Made by a program: the position numbers and the translations under genes
Shown here: positions 36,691-44,875 of the stretch, in pieces
Position numbering within the stretch: position 1 is the stretch's first letter
How the letters are laid out: the number at the start of each line of letters is the position of its first letter
Notes under the pieces: model-generated
The model's input: the letters and a program-made list of their open reading frames with translations, nothing else
Databases searched by the model: none
What the model was told of the DNA's origin: nothing
NCBI GenBank assembly: GCA_937973685.1
Contig: CALJKJ010000002.1
Span: 1-64,000 of the forward strand
Origin: an uncultured Flavobacteriales bacterium
Lineage (GTDB): Bacteria; Bacteroidota; Bacteroidia; Flavobacteriales_D; Crocinitomicaceae
Length of the DNA stretch: 64,000 bases
Direction of reading: 5' to 3'

Positions 36691-36698
36691 CAAAAATA
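36691..36698 (-). promoter_or_regulatory. -7 box TATTTTTG for the secreted protease
   Basis: Exact TAnnTTTG on the minus strand, 29 nt upstream of the ATG at 36661. Confidence 0.55.
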
Positions 36699-36756
36699 AT
36701 GTCTTTTTGCACAATGATGTTAATTTTATTCTGTTTTTTTACAGAACAGTAACGTT

Positions 36757-37449
36757 ATGCAACAAATTTTAGTCATTGAAGACGAACAAAGCTTAGCTGA
36801 AATGATTCAGTTAAACCTCGAATTGGAGGGCTATGCCGTGCATGTATTGTCCAATGGAAAACAAGCCTTGGCGCACAAAGAGCAGTTGGCAAATTATCAA
36901 TTAGTGCTGTTAGATGTCATGCTACCAGAGGTGAGCGGATTGGATATTTGCCGCGCATACCGCCAAGTAAGCGATGTGCCAATATTGTTTTTATCCGCAA
37001 AAGGAACAACCATCGATCGGATTGCAGGACTTAAATTAGGGGCAAACGATTATTTGGCAAAACCATTCGACCTCGAGGAATTATTGCTGCGCGCGCGGAT
37101 TTTAATGCATGTCAATCAGCGGGAAAACGAGGCGATAACTGAAATTACTATCGGTGATGTGACCATTCATTTTTCCTCCTACGAAGCAATTCATGTGGTA
37201 ACAGGTGAAAAACAGTTGTTGTCGAAACGTGAAATAGAATTGCTTCAGTTTTTTATACAGCACAAAGATGAGGTGGTGTCACGCGATTTATTATTGGAGA
37301 AATTATGGAACAACGAACACGCACCAACAGGTCGAACAATCGATAATTACATCCTAAATTTTCGGAAATTACTCGAAAAAGACCCGAAAGAACCGCAATA
37401 TTTTCATTCAGTTCGTGGTGTTGGTTATAAATTTACTTTACCCGAATAA
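36757..37449 (+). CDS. OmpR/PhoB-type response regulator (orphan)
   Basis: A 230-residue regulator: receiver domain (1-~120) with acidic pair EDE near the start, phospho-acceptor Asp in LLDVMLPE and Lys in YLAKPFD, then a winged-helix DNA-binding domain (LSKREIELLQFF, VVSRDLLLEKLW, RTIDNYILNFRKLLE, VRGVGYKFT). No histidine kinase gene is adjacent, so its partner must lie elsewhere. It is divergent from the secreted protease and 15 nt upstream of the dCMP deaminase gene, which has its own -7 box. Confidence 0.93.
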   Translation: MQQILVIEDEQSLAEMIQLNLELEGYAVHVLSNGKQALAHKEQLANYQLVLLDVMLPEVSGLDICRAYRQVSDVPILFLSAKGTTIDRIAGLKLGANDYLAKPFDLEELLLRARILMHVNQRENEAITEITIGDVTIHFSSYEAIHVVTGEKQLLSKREIELLQFFIQHKDEVVSRDLLLEKLWNNEHAPTGRTIDNYILNFRKLLEKDPKEPQYFHSVRGVGYKFTLPE

Positions 37450-37452
37450 TAC

Positions 37453-37460
37453 TATTTTTG
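37453..37460 (+). promoter_or_regulatory. -7 box TATTTTTG, 4 nt before the deaminase start
   Basis: Exact TAnnTTTG followed by C, ending 4 nt before ATG 37465 and starting 3 nt after the response-regulator stop codon. Leaderless mRNA predicted. Confidence 0.55.
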
Positions 37461-37464
37461 CACC

Positions 37465-37923
37465 ATGAGTAATCCTTCAAATGAACATACTACGGCAAAA
37501 GCCGAACGTTACGATAAAGCTTATTTACGCATGGCCGCTACGTGGGCCGATTTATCCCATTGTGAACGAAAAAAAGTCGGTGCATTGATTGTCAGAGATG
37601 GCCGAATTATATCTGACGGTTACAATGGTTCCCCTGCAGGTTTTGATAATTGTTGTGAAAATGACAACGGCGAAACACATTGGTACGTGTTGCATGCCGA
37701 AGCGAACGCCATTTTAAAAGTTGCGCGTTCTACCAATGATTGCTCAGGCGCGACCTTGTATTTGACACTTTCGCCCTGCAAAGATTGCAGCAAACTTGTT
37801 TTGCAAGCAGGAATTTGTCGCGTGGTCTTTATCAACGAATACAAAGACACGACAGGTATTGACTTTTTGCGCAGTGCAGGAGTTGAATTAGTTCACATTT
37901 CAGATCCGTTCACGCATGAATAA
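37465..37923 (+). CDS. dCMP deaminase / ComEB-type zinc deaminase
   Basis: A 152-residue zinc-dependent cytidine/deoxycytidylate deaminase. Zinc ligands are His77 in HAEANA (with catalytic Glu79) and Cys105/Cys108 in SPCKDC. CERKKVGALIVRDGRIISDGYNG upstream forms the substrate pocket typical of dCMP deaminase, which supplies dUMP for thymidylate synthesis. ComEB is the homologue in competence operons, but no other com genes are adjacent. It overlaps the following S41 peptidase gene by 8 bp, so the two are probably co-translated. Confidence 0.9.
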   Translation: MSNPSNEHTTAKAERYDKAYLRMAATWADLSHCERKKVGALIVRDGRIISDGYNGSPAGFDNCCENDNGETHWYVLHAEANAILKVARSTNDCSGATLYLTLSPCKDCSKLVLQAGICRVVFINEYKDTTGIDFLRSAGVELVHISDPFTHE

Positions 37924-39490
37924 TTCAAAAAACTACTTGTATCCAATCTTCTTAATGGCTTTTCTTGCCTTTGGCGTCTTGATTGGTTCGCTGCTCAACC
38001 GAGGAAAAGCGGGAGCTGATTACCAATCGAATTATTCCAAATTACAAGACGTTATTTCAATTATTGACCAACAATATGTTGACGGTGTAAAAAGTGATTC
38101 CCTTTTTGAAGAAACAATTGCAGACATGTTGCACAAGTTGGACCCACACTCCAATTACATTCCTGCCAAAGATTTGCAAGTGGTAAACGAACAAATCGAA
38201 GGAAAATTTGGAGGAATTGGCGTGCGATTTGCGTTGATTAGAGATACCATTTGTGTGACGAATGTTGTGCCAAATTCTCCGTCTTTTCAGGTTGGAATAA
38301 AAGCAGGCGATAAAATTATTCGTGTCAACAAAAAAACAGTCGTAGGCAAAAAAATCACGAACGACAAAGTCATGGGCTTGTTGAAAGGCGATCCGATGAC
38401 AGCTGTGCATGTCACTGTTTACCGACGAAAACAACAACTAGAGAAAACCATTCAACGCAATTTAATTCCGATCGGTTCAATTTCTTGTGCGGAATTAATC
38501 CAGGATAACATTGGCTACATCCGTTTGGATCAATTTTCGGTCACGAGTGCTGTTGAATTTAACAATGCAGCGACTAAATTACTCCGTCAAGGAATGAAAA
38601 AATTGATTTTTGATTTGCGCGATAATGGAGGCGGAGTGCTTTCTGTAGCGGAACAAATTGCCGATCAATTTTTACCAGCCGGTCGTAAAATAGTTGAAAT
38701 CAGAGGAAAAAATCAACCCACAAAATTGTCCCGTGCCACTGCAGCAGGTTTGTTAGAAAACATACCAGTGGTGGTGATTATCAACGAAAATTCAGCTTCA
38801 GCAAGTGAAATTTTGGCGGGTGCATTGCAAGACAATGACCGTGCGCTGCTTGTTGGCCGTCGTTCGTTTGGAAAAGGATTGGTACAGCAAGATTTCGCGT
38901 TGAAAGACAGAAGCAATTTGCGCTTAACCATTGCGCGTTACTACATGCCTTCTGGAAGGTGTATCCAAAAGCCTTTTGATGCAGGTTACGAAGCATATTA
39001 CAAAGATCAGTTTGACAGAGAAGCGGCAGGTGAATTTTTCAAACCCGATTCGTTGCGTTTTAAAAACTGCAAAAAATTCAAAACGGTAAAAGGAAGAACG
39101 GTCATGGATGCAAGCGGAATTTCTCCCGATTATTTCATTCCTTTAGACACGTCCAACTCAACAATTTACTATATAAATTTGCGTTATTCACCAGTATTTC
39201 AGCACTTTGCTTTTGATTTTGTAGCAAACAAGCGCGGAAAATGGGCAACGATTCAAGCATACAATGCTCAATTTGAGCCGAGTGACGCGATGATTCAACA
39301 ACTTGCCAGTTATGCGCAAAAAACGTTTGCTATTCCAATCATGTCCGATCAATTAGCACAAAGCAACGCATTGATCAAACGGGCCTTGAAAGCCGAAATT
39401 GCCCGTCAATTATTCATCGAAGACGGTTACTTTTTTGTGCTTTCAGCCAGTGATAACGAAATCAAAAAAGCAATACAGTTATTGAAATAA
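37916..39490 (+). CDS. S41-family C-terminal-processing peptidase
   Basis: A 524-residue CtpA-like protease with an N-terminal membrane anchor (LYPIFLMAFLAFGVLIGSLL), a PDZ domain (KFGGIGVRFALI to VHVTVYR), and the catalytic tail-specific protease domain. The Ser-Lys-Gln centre is Ser293 in ENSASASEI, Lys320 and Gln324 in GKGLVQ. It degrades proteins with exposed C-termini in the periplasm. The start overlaps the deaminase gene by 8 bp. It converges on the copper-monooxygenase gene 6 bp away. Confidence 0.93.
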   Translation: MNNSKNYLYPIFLMAFLAFGVLIGSLLNRGKAGADYQSNYSKLQDVISIIDQQYVDGVKSDSLFEETIADMLHKLDPHSNYIPAKDLQVVNEQIEGKFGGIGVRFALIRDTICVTNVVPNSPSFQVGIKAGDKIIRVNKKTVVGKKITNDKVMGLLKGDPMTAVHVTVYRRKQQLEKTIQRNLIPIGSISCAELIQDNIGYIRLDQFSVTSAVEFNNAATKLLRQGMKKLIFDLRDNGGGVLSVAEQIADQFLPAGRKIVEIRGKNQPTKLSRATAAGLLENIPVVVIINENSASASEILAGALQDNDRALLVGRRSFGKGLVQQDFALKDRSNLRLTIARYYMPSGRCIQKPFDAGYEAYYKDQFDREAAGEFFKPDSLRFKNCKKFKTVKGRTVMDASGISPDYFIPLDTSNSTIYYINLRYSPVFQHFAFDFVANKRGKWATIQAYNAQFEPSDAMIQQLASYAQKTFAIPIMSDQLAQSNALIKRALKAEIARQLFIEDGYFFVLSASDNEIKKAIQLLK

Positions 39491-39496
39491 AAGTTG

Positions 39497-41056
39497 TTAC
39501 CGCATTAATTCCGCGTGTAACATCACTCCATTTTTGTTCAATGACAAATAATAAACACCTGTTGTAACAGTTTGTCCAGCGTCGTTTTTACCGTCCCACT
39601 CAACACCATTGAAGGGTTGAGTGATTGTCGTGTTTTCCAATAATTTTCGAATTAATCGACCTGCGCCATCATAAACGAACAAACTGACTTGATCACCGAC
39701 TGCAATAGATGGAGGGATAATGTGTGTGCTCGTAGCAGCTGGCTGAGGATAAATGACCCACTCATTTGTAGTGTTTTCGGAACTTGGAATCCCCAAATTG
39801 AGCAAACTTTCCAAATCAATCAATTCATCACCGGGTTGATACAACAAATAATGAAAGTACACCATCAACATTTCATCGCTTGTGTTTTCTCCTGCAAACA
39901 CCCATTGTGGCGGATTATTTGGGTTGTGGGGATTGCTGCTGGTATTGTCGTAAACGGCATTCACATACAAACGCGATCCAATTGGAACTTTTTGAATGTT
40001 TTTGAAGAAATAGAAATCTTGCCAATGAAAATCCCAATGCGGGATATTGATAAATGGAATAGTATCATTTTGTGCGGACAAAGCATACGATTTGATTGAC
40101 TTACCAACGTTGTGCATGTGCGGAAACGTACTCAATACCGATAAATTAACGTTCGTTGTTCCGTTTGCTGGATAAACCGCACTTGCAGTTGTTTGTTGAT
40201 TGGGCGGAAGTGCCAAACTCCAATTTTGCAATGGCGCTGCTGCAAAAACCTCGCGCACTCCCGTTTCATTTACCGGGTAAAAATGAATGATAACTTTGGT
40301 ACTGTCTAGTATTCCGTAGCTGCCATCAGGGTAATGCATCGCAAAAACAAGGTTGCTTCCAGCAGGAATTTTCATACCGAGTTTAAAACTACTTCCAGAA
40401 GGAAAAACCAATGGACTCGCTCCGGGTGTATAGCCTGTAATTAAATTGGCATTTTGTGGTCCACCACAATTCCCACCTGTTGTATCGGTTTGGTAACTAG
40501 CTGTTTCATCCACATAAATCAAGGCGTGGTGAACAATGGAACGGTTTCCAGGAATGACTTCCAACGCTCTAATTTTTCGATCTTGCGTTAAACCTGTTGG
40601 CAATGCAAAACAAACGTAGTCATCGTTTCCACTTTGTGCTTTACTGCGGTAGTTGGGCATTTTGATGACCATGTCGCCATTTCCCAAAACTGATTGATTG
40701 TTGTAAACGGGAAGAGGAGGCGTATTACTTGCATTTCCTTCTTGTCCTCCTGCAGTCAACCAAGACAGAATAGTTGATTTCTCTGTATTTGTCAAACTTC
40801 TTGTATGGCTGTATTGTTGGAAACCATTATCGGGAGGCCAAGGTGGCATTTTATCTTGTGCGACAACGTCGTAAATTGAGCCAATCACGCTTGCTGTTTC
40901 GGCATAGGTCATTAAGGGAAAGGGTGCAATTCCACCATTGTGGTGACACGAGGTACATTTGTTGTAGAAAATGGGTGCAACTTCGTTACTCCAAGTTTGT
41001 GCCATCGCTGAGGCGAACAAACCAATCGTCAACAAGAGGCTTAAAACGTAGTTCAT
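39497..41056 (-). CDS. T9SS-exported cytochrome c / copper type II monooxygenase-like protein
   Basis: A 519-residue secreted protein. A signal peptide (ending SAMAQ) precedes a haem-binding domain with CTSCH (about residue 36) and a later Met-containing loop (DKMPPWPP). The middle shows the full set of ligands seen in peptidylglycine alpha-hydroxylating monooxygenase: HH in SIVHHALIYV, His in FAMHYPDG, HxH in FPHMHNVG and Met in SDEMLMVYF. The C-terminal FlgD-type Ig fold (GAGRLIRKLL, NDAGQTVTTGVYY) ends in a T9SS-like tail. The haem domain may feed electrons to the copper sites; that is inference. A -7 box lies 24 nt upstream. Confidence 0.8.
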   Translation of the reverse strand: MNYVLSLLLTIGLFASAMAQTWSNEVAPIFYNKCTSCHHNGGIAPFPLMTYAETASVIGSIYDVVAQDKMPPWPPDNGFQQYSHTRSLTNTEKSTILSWLTAGGQEGNASNTPPLPVYNNQSVLGNGDMVIKMPNYRSKAQSGNDDYVCFALPTGLTQDRKIRALEVIPGNRSIVHHALIYVDETASYQTDTTGGNCGGPQNANLITGYTPGASPLVFPSGSSFKLGMKIPAGSNLVFAMHYPDGSYGILDSTKVIIHFYPVNETGVREVFAAAPLQNWSLALPPNQQTTASAVYPANGTTNVNLSVLSTFPHMHNVGKSIKSYALSAQNDTIPFINIPHWDFHWQDFYFFKNIQKVPIGSRLYVNAVYDNTSSNPHNPNNPPQWVFAGENTSDEMLMVYFHYLLYQPGDELIDLESLLNLGIPSSENTTNEWVIYPQPAATSTHIIPPSIAVGDQVSLFVYDGAGRLIRKLLENTTITQPFNGVEWDGKNDAGQTVTTGVYYLSLNKNGVMLHAELMR

Positions 41057-41080
41057 GGTAGAAAATTTGATAGAAAGTTA

Positions 41081-41088
41081 CAAAAATA
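41081..41088 (-). promoter_or_regulatory. -7 box TATTTTTG for the copper-oxidase-like gene
   Basis: Exact TAnnTTTG on the minus strand, 24 nt before the ATG at 41056; it lies just beyond the hairpin at 41103-41134. Confidence 0.55.
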
Positions 41089-41094
41089 ATTTCT

Positions 41095-41134
41095 ATAAAA
41101 ACAACAAGAGAGAAGCGGGCGCTCCTCTCTTGTT
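41095..41134 (-). terminator. Strong hairpin with minus-strand T-rich tail
   Basis: Arms 41103-41112 and 41125-41134 (AACAAGAGAG / CTCTCTTGTT), extended inside by AGC/GCT after one mismatch. On the minus strand it is followed by TTGTTGTTTTTAT, like an intrinsic terminator, although no annotated gene ends here. It may end a short unannotated RNA starting near 41181. Confidence 0.5.
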
Positions 41135-41185
41135 CCAACCTAAACTACTACTACTTATGAAAACTAACCGTTAACAAACAAAAAA

Positions 41186-41193
41186 CAAATATA
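41186..41193 (-). promoter_or_regulatory. Orphan -7 box TATATTTG upstream of a hairpin
   Basis: Exact TAnnTTTG on the minus strand about 50 nt upstream of the hairpin at 41103-41134, with no ORF between. No convincing -33 element is seen. Confidence 0.3.
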
Positions 41194-41341
41194 TCGAGAT
41201 ACAATTGTCATAGTTGTGTGTTAACACTACAAAGTAACGAACGTTTTTGGTACGTATTTCATTTTTACATAGATTTTAACATTATTTATTGAAATAACTC
41301 CCGAATTCATCGAAAAAGCATCATAAAAATCATTTTTGATG

Positions 41342-41349
41342 TATCTTTG
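41342..41349 (+). promoter_or_regulatory. -7 box TATCTTTG for metF
   Basis: Exact TAnnTTTG, 34 nt before the metF ATG at 41384. Confidence 0.55.
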
Positions 41350-41383
41350 CTCCTTACACAACGCAACAAGATTTGTTCAGCGC

Positions 41384-42334
41384 ATGAAAGTTATCGATCA
41401 TTTACACGCAGCGAAAGACACGCTATTTTCTTTTGAGATTTTACCGCCTTTGAAAGGGGCGAATATTCAATCAATTTATGATGGAATTGATCCATTGATG
41501 GAATTCAAACCGAAATTCATTAATGTGACCTACCACCGCGAAGAGTATGTCTACAAAGAACGTGAAAACGGCTTGTTGGAAAAAATTGCCATTCGCAAAC
41601 GTCCTGGAACCGTTGGAATTTGTGCGGCTATCATGAACAAGTACCACGTTGACGCTGTTCCACACTTGATTTGTGGCGGATTCTCCCGCGAAGAAACGGA
41701 GAACGCGTTAATCGATTTGCAATTTTTAGGAATTGACAATGTGTTGGCGTTGCGTGGCGATTCCATAAAAACCGAAGCAACGTTCAAACCGCATGCAGAA
41801 GGTCACCGCTATGCCTTGAATTTAATCGAGCAAATAACTGACATGAATTCCGGTCATTACATTGCTGATGATGTTCAATTGGCGCCGACAAATTTTTGCA
41901 TTGGTGCAGCAGGATATCCAGAAAAACATTTTGAAGCCATGAATTTGGCAACAGATTTGCATTATTTGAAAGCAAAAGTTGATGCGGGAGCGGAATACAT
42001 TGTCACGCAAATGTTTTTTGACAACCAAAAGTATTTTGATTATGTAGCAGCTTGCCGTGAAGCAGGAATCAATGTGCCGATTGTGCCAGGAATCAAACCT
42101 ATAAAAACGTTAAATCATATTGCTTTTTTACCAAAAGTGTTTAATATTGATTTTCCAGAAGCATTGAGCAAAGAATTACTGAAATGCAAAACCAATGCAG
42201 ACGTTAGTAAAGTTGGTATTGAATGGGGAATCGAACAATCGCGCGCATTGAAAGCGGCAGGAGTTCCGTGCATTCACTACTACACGATGTCAACATCGGA
42301 TGCAGTAAAAACAATCGCTGGAGAAGTATTTTAA
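41384..42334 (+). CDS. metF: 5,10-methylenetetrahydrofolate reductase
   Basis: A 316-residue FAD-dependent enzyme that reduces methylene-THF to methyl-THF for methionine synthesis. Motifs: FSFEILPP near the start, FINVTYHREE, PHLICGGFSREE, NVLALRGD, GAAGYPEKH with the conserved glycine loop, KVDAGAEYIVTQMFFD and PIVPGIKP. The longer in-frame start at 41336 overlaps the -7 box; ATG 41384 (MKVIDHLHAAKDT) gives the family N-terminus. It is followed after 10 nt by a small secreted protein. Confidence 0.95.
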   Translation: MKVIDHLHAAKDTLFSFEILPPLKGANIQSIYDGIDPLMEFKPKFINVTYHREEYVYKERENGLLEKIAIRKRPGTVGICAAIMNKYHVDAVPHLICGGFSREETENALIDLQFLGIDNVLALRGDSIKTEATFKPHAEGHRYALNLIEQITDMNSGHYIADDVQLAPTNFCIGAAGYPEKHFEAMNLATDLHYLKAKVDAGAEYIVTQMFFDNQKYFDYVAACREAGINVPIVPGIKPIKTLNHIAFLPKVFNIDFPEALSKELLKCKTNADVSKVGIEWGIEQSRALKAAGVPCIHYYTMSTSDAVKTIAGEVF

Positions 42335-42344
42335 TCGAACAACT

Positions 42345-42878
42345 ATGAAATTATCATTGGCCATTGCCCTTTTGTTTTTTGTTGCGAATGGATTCGCACA
42401 AACAGCGTTAAATCTTTCTAATGCAGTGGTCATAAGTCACTTGGATAAACTCGAAGATCGTTTTTCGTTAGAGGTTACGTTGTCGGAGATTTTAGCAAAT
42501 GTAGGAGTGAAAAATACCGTTAGTTTGAATTTATTGAAACAAGGCGCTTCACCAGAATCATTAATTAGCGATTCAATTACCAAAGACCTTGCTGCAAAAG
42601 GGTTCAACACCTTAATGCTTGTTTCAGTTAGAGGTTACGACAAACGCTTCAAACCGTCAACACAAAACTTTGATTTGAAAGAGGATATCGCTGCAGCAAA
42701 TTTATTTCCACTGTACAAAGATGGTATTGTTTCCATGACCTTGGAATTTCATTTTTACCGAGACGGAAAGTTGGTGTATACGGATTTATTGAAAATAAAC
42801 GGTGCAAATTCCCGCGATGCAGTTTTGAAAAAATTACGCAAAAAATTAGCTAAAAAAGCTGCAAAAAATTGGGTTTAA
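42345..42878 (+). CDS. Small secreted hypothetical protein
   Basis: A 177-residue protein with a signal peptide (ending ANGFAQ) and an alpha/beta body ending in a very basic tail (KKLRKKLAKKAAKNWV). No family is recognised. It lies 10 nt behind metF and is likely co-transcribed. It overlaps the convergent gene by 4 bp. Confidence 0.65.
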   Translation: MKLSLAIALLFFVANGFAQTALNLSNAVVISHLDKLEDRFSLEVTLSEILANVGVKNTVSLNLLKQGASPESLISDSITKDLAAKGFNTLMLVSVRGYDKRFKPSTQNFDLKEDIAAANLFPLYKDGIVSMTLEFHFYRDGKLVYTDLLKINGANSRDAVLKKLRKKLAKKAAKNWV

Positions 42879-43423
42879 TTTCCTTTTAATTGTGCAATCA
42901 ACGCGTTGATTTCTTCCGATTGCACACCCAAATCACACGCATAAATTAAATCGGCTAAAGCATCGGCTTGTTGCCCAACTTGCAGATAGCTTTTTCCACG
43001 TAACTCGTAAATTTTTGGTGTGTATTTTGCATAAGGAGCTGCTTCAGACAAGCGCGTAATCGCCGTTTCATAATCTCCATTTTCAAATGCTGTTGTTCCT
43101 GCAGCTAGCAAACGTTGAAATTCATTTTCACGCAATTGCACACCCAAGCGAATGCGTTCAAATTGCGCAACTTCCTTTTTTTCTTCTTCAGAAATTTCCG
43201 CAACCATTATCGCAGTCGCTGCTGTAAATTCACTTATAGAAAATGACAAACAATGAGCGCGTACTTCGAAGTTTGCTAAATTCAATGCTGTGGGTTGCAA
43301 AGAGCTTGGCCAATAAGCCATTGCAAGAATTTCTTCAGCAGTTGTGACGAGAATTTTGTATAGCGAGTAGCCTTCCGCGTTAACGGTATAACAAACGAGA
43401 CCTTGTTGTAAGTTGATTGCCAT
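42875..43423 (-). CDS. Hypothetical protein with a TPR-like C-terminal region
   Basis: A 182-residue soluble protein. The first ~90 residues are beta-rich and unrecognised (YTVNAEGYSLYKILV, SFSISEFTAATAIMVAEIS). The C-terminal ~90 residues hold a TPR-like pair (AFENGDYETAITRLSEAAPY and YLQVGQQADALADLIYACDL). It follows hemL by 5 nt and is probably in the same transcript; no role in haem synthesis can be inferred from sequence. Confidence 0.65.
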   Translation of the reverse strand: MAINLQQGLVCYTVNAEGYSLYKILVTTAEEILAMAYWPSSLQPTALNLANFEVRAHCLSFSISEFTAATAIMVAEISEEEKKEVAQFERIRLGVQLRENEFQRLLAAGTTAFENGDYETAITRLSEAAPYAKYTPKIYELRGKSYLQVGQQADALADLIYACDLGVQSEEINALIAQLKGN

Positions 43424-43428
43424 TTGGT

Positions 43429-44727
43429 TTACGCCATCACTTCATCCAACGCAGCAATGAACAAATCAGATGCTGTTGCGATAATTTCATCGGTATGTGC
43501 TTGGGAAATAAAACCAACTTCGTATCCACTTGGTCCCATGTAAACACCTTTGTTCAATAACGCTTTGTGTAAGTTTTTGAAGGCAGTCATATCTGGATTG
43601 ATTTGAGCTGATTGGCGAATTCGTTTTGAATTATCAAAAGAAATCCAGAATATCGATCCAATCGTTACCAGTTCAAATGCGTATCCTTTTGCTTTTGCAT
43701 GCGCATTGATTTTATCAGTAAACAAATGCGTTCTGCGCTCTTGATCTTCGTAAAATCCTGGCTTGATTAATTCAGTCAATTGTCCAATTCCTGCTGCCAT
43801 TGCTACTGGATTTCCTGAAAGCGTTCCTGCTTGGTAAACTGGCCCATCAGGGGCAACACAACTCATGATTTCGTTGCGTGCGCCATACGCACCAACGGGC
43901 AAACCACCACCTATTATTTTTCCATAAGAAACAATATCCGGAGCAATGTCGTAATAACCTGCAGCTCCAGTGAATCCTACACGGAATCCAGAAATTACTT
44001 CGTCAAAAAACAACAATACGTTGTGCGCTGTACAAAGGTCGCGTAATAATTGCAAGAAACTTTTTTCTTGTAACAATAGTCCATTGTTAGCTGGAATTGG
44101 TTCAATGACAAAACAAGCAATTTCGGATGCGTAATTGGCAAAACAATCACGTAAAGCAATTTCGTCATTCAACGGTAAAACAATTGTTTCTTTTGCAAAT
44201 GCTTCTGGAATACCAGCGCTTGACGATTGACCAAAGGTTACCAATCCAGAACCAGCGTTCACCAACAAAGCATCTAAATGCCCGTGGTAACAGCCGTCAA
44301 ATTTCACGATTTTATCTCTTCCCGTATACCCACGTGCCAAACGTACTGCGGACATCACCGCCTCTGTACCGGAACTAGTAAATCGAATTTTATCAATATA
44401 TGGGTTGTTACTTAAAATAAGTTCCGCTAATTCATTTTCCAATTTGGTTGGCGCACCAAAACTTGCGCCATTTCCTAATGCGGTTACAATATTTGAGTAG
44501 ACACTTGGATGATTGTGACCCAAAATTAGTGGCCCCCAACTACAGCAAAAATCAATGAATTGATTGTCGTCTTCGTCCCACAAATACGCGCCGTCTCCTT
44601 TTTTAATAAAAAGTGGTGACCCCTCAACCGATTTGAAAGCGCGCACGGGAGAATTAACTCCGCCAGGGAAATAATTTTTCGCTTTGTCATACAAAGCTGT
44701 AGAATTTGAACGTTTGATATCACTCAT
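43429..44727 (-). CDS. hemL: Glutamate-1-semialdehyde 2,1-aminomutase
   Basis: A 432-residue PLP enzyme that converts glutamate-1-semialdehyde to 5-aminolevulinate, the first committed tetrapyrrole step in the C5 pathway. The N-terminal FPGGVNSPVRAFKSV and the NSGTEA-type site (RFTSSGTEAVMSAVRLA) fit HemL, FDEVISGFRVG carries the PLP-aspartate, and Lys270 in SYGKIIGGGLPVGAYG forms the Schiff base. The preferred start is ATG 44727 (MSDIKRSNSTALYDKA); an upstream in-frame start at 44781 overlaps the -7 box region. With hemJ it gives two haem genes in the window. Confidence 0.95.
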   Translation of the reverse strand: MSDIKRSNSTALYDKAKNYFPGGVNSPVRAFKSVEGSPLFIKKGDGAYLWDEDDNQFIDFCCSWGPLILGHNHPSVYSNIVTALGNGASFGAPTKLENELAELILSNNPYIDKIRFTSSGTEAVMSAVRLARGYTGRDKIVKFDGCYHGHLDALLVNAGSGLVTFGQSSSAGIPEAFAKETIVLPLNDEIALRDCFANYASEIACFVIEPIPANNGLLLQEKSFLQLLRDLCTAHNVLLFFDEVISGFRVGFTGAAGYYDIAPDIVSYGKIIGGGLPVGAYGARNEIMSCVAPDGPVYQAGTLSGNPVAMAAGIGQLTELIKPGFYEDQERRTHLFTDKINAHAKAKGYAFELVTIGSIFWISFDNSKRIRQSAQINPDMTAFKNLHKALLNKGVYMGPSGYEVGFISQAHTDEIIATASDLFIAALDEVMA

Positions 44728-44750
44728 TGTTACTGATTTGAAAACCGTTG

Positions 44751-44758
44751 CAAAAGTA
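44751..44758 (-). promoter_or_regulatory. -7 box TACTTTTG for hemL
   Basis: Exact TAnnTTTG followed by C on the minus strand, 23 nt before the hemL ATG at 44727. Confidence 0.55.
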
Positions 44759-44840
44759 GCGAAACTTATAGGAAAGCCCATGCGAAAAATTATTAAAATA
44801 TTGTTCGTGTGGGCGTGACAAAAAGAACGAAAGTAATCAG

Positions 44841-44848
44841 TATATTTG
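44841..44848 (+). promoter_or_regulatory. -7 box TATATTTG for kynU
   Basis: Exact TAnnTTTG, 27 nt before the kynU ATG at 44876. Confidence 0.55.
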
Positions 44849-44875
44849 AGGTCTATAAAACAAAATAGTTACCCC

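Larger units (their letters stand above)
41057..41383. other. 327-bp intergenic region with divergent promoters and a hairpin
   Basis: The only gene-free stretch above 300 bp. It holds the -7 box of the minus-strand oxidase gene (41081-41088), a strong hairpin (41103-41134), a minus-strand -7-like box (41186-41193) and the metF -7 box (41342-41349). I see no protein-coding frame beyond a five-codon ORF at 41157. Confidence 0.6.

Noticed and set aside
36757..39490. Two-component system or competence operon
   Set aside because: There is no histidine kinase next to the response regulator, and the deaminase alone (ComEB-like) does not make a competence locus; it has its own promoter.
41157..41174. 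Five-codon ATG ORF in the intergenic region
   Set aside because: Far too short to call; no sign of a leader-peptide attenuator on that strand.
44727..44781. Longer hemL N-terminus
   Set aside because: The extension covers the -7 box at 44751-44758 and is not family-like.
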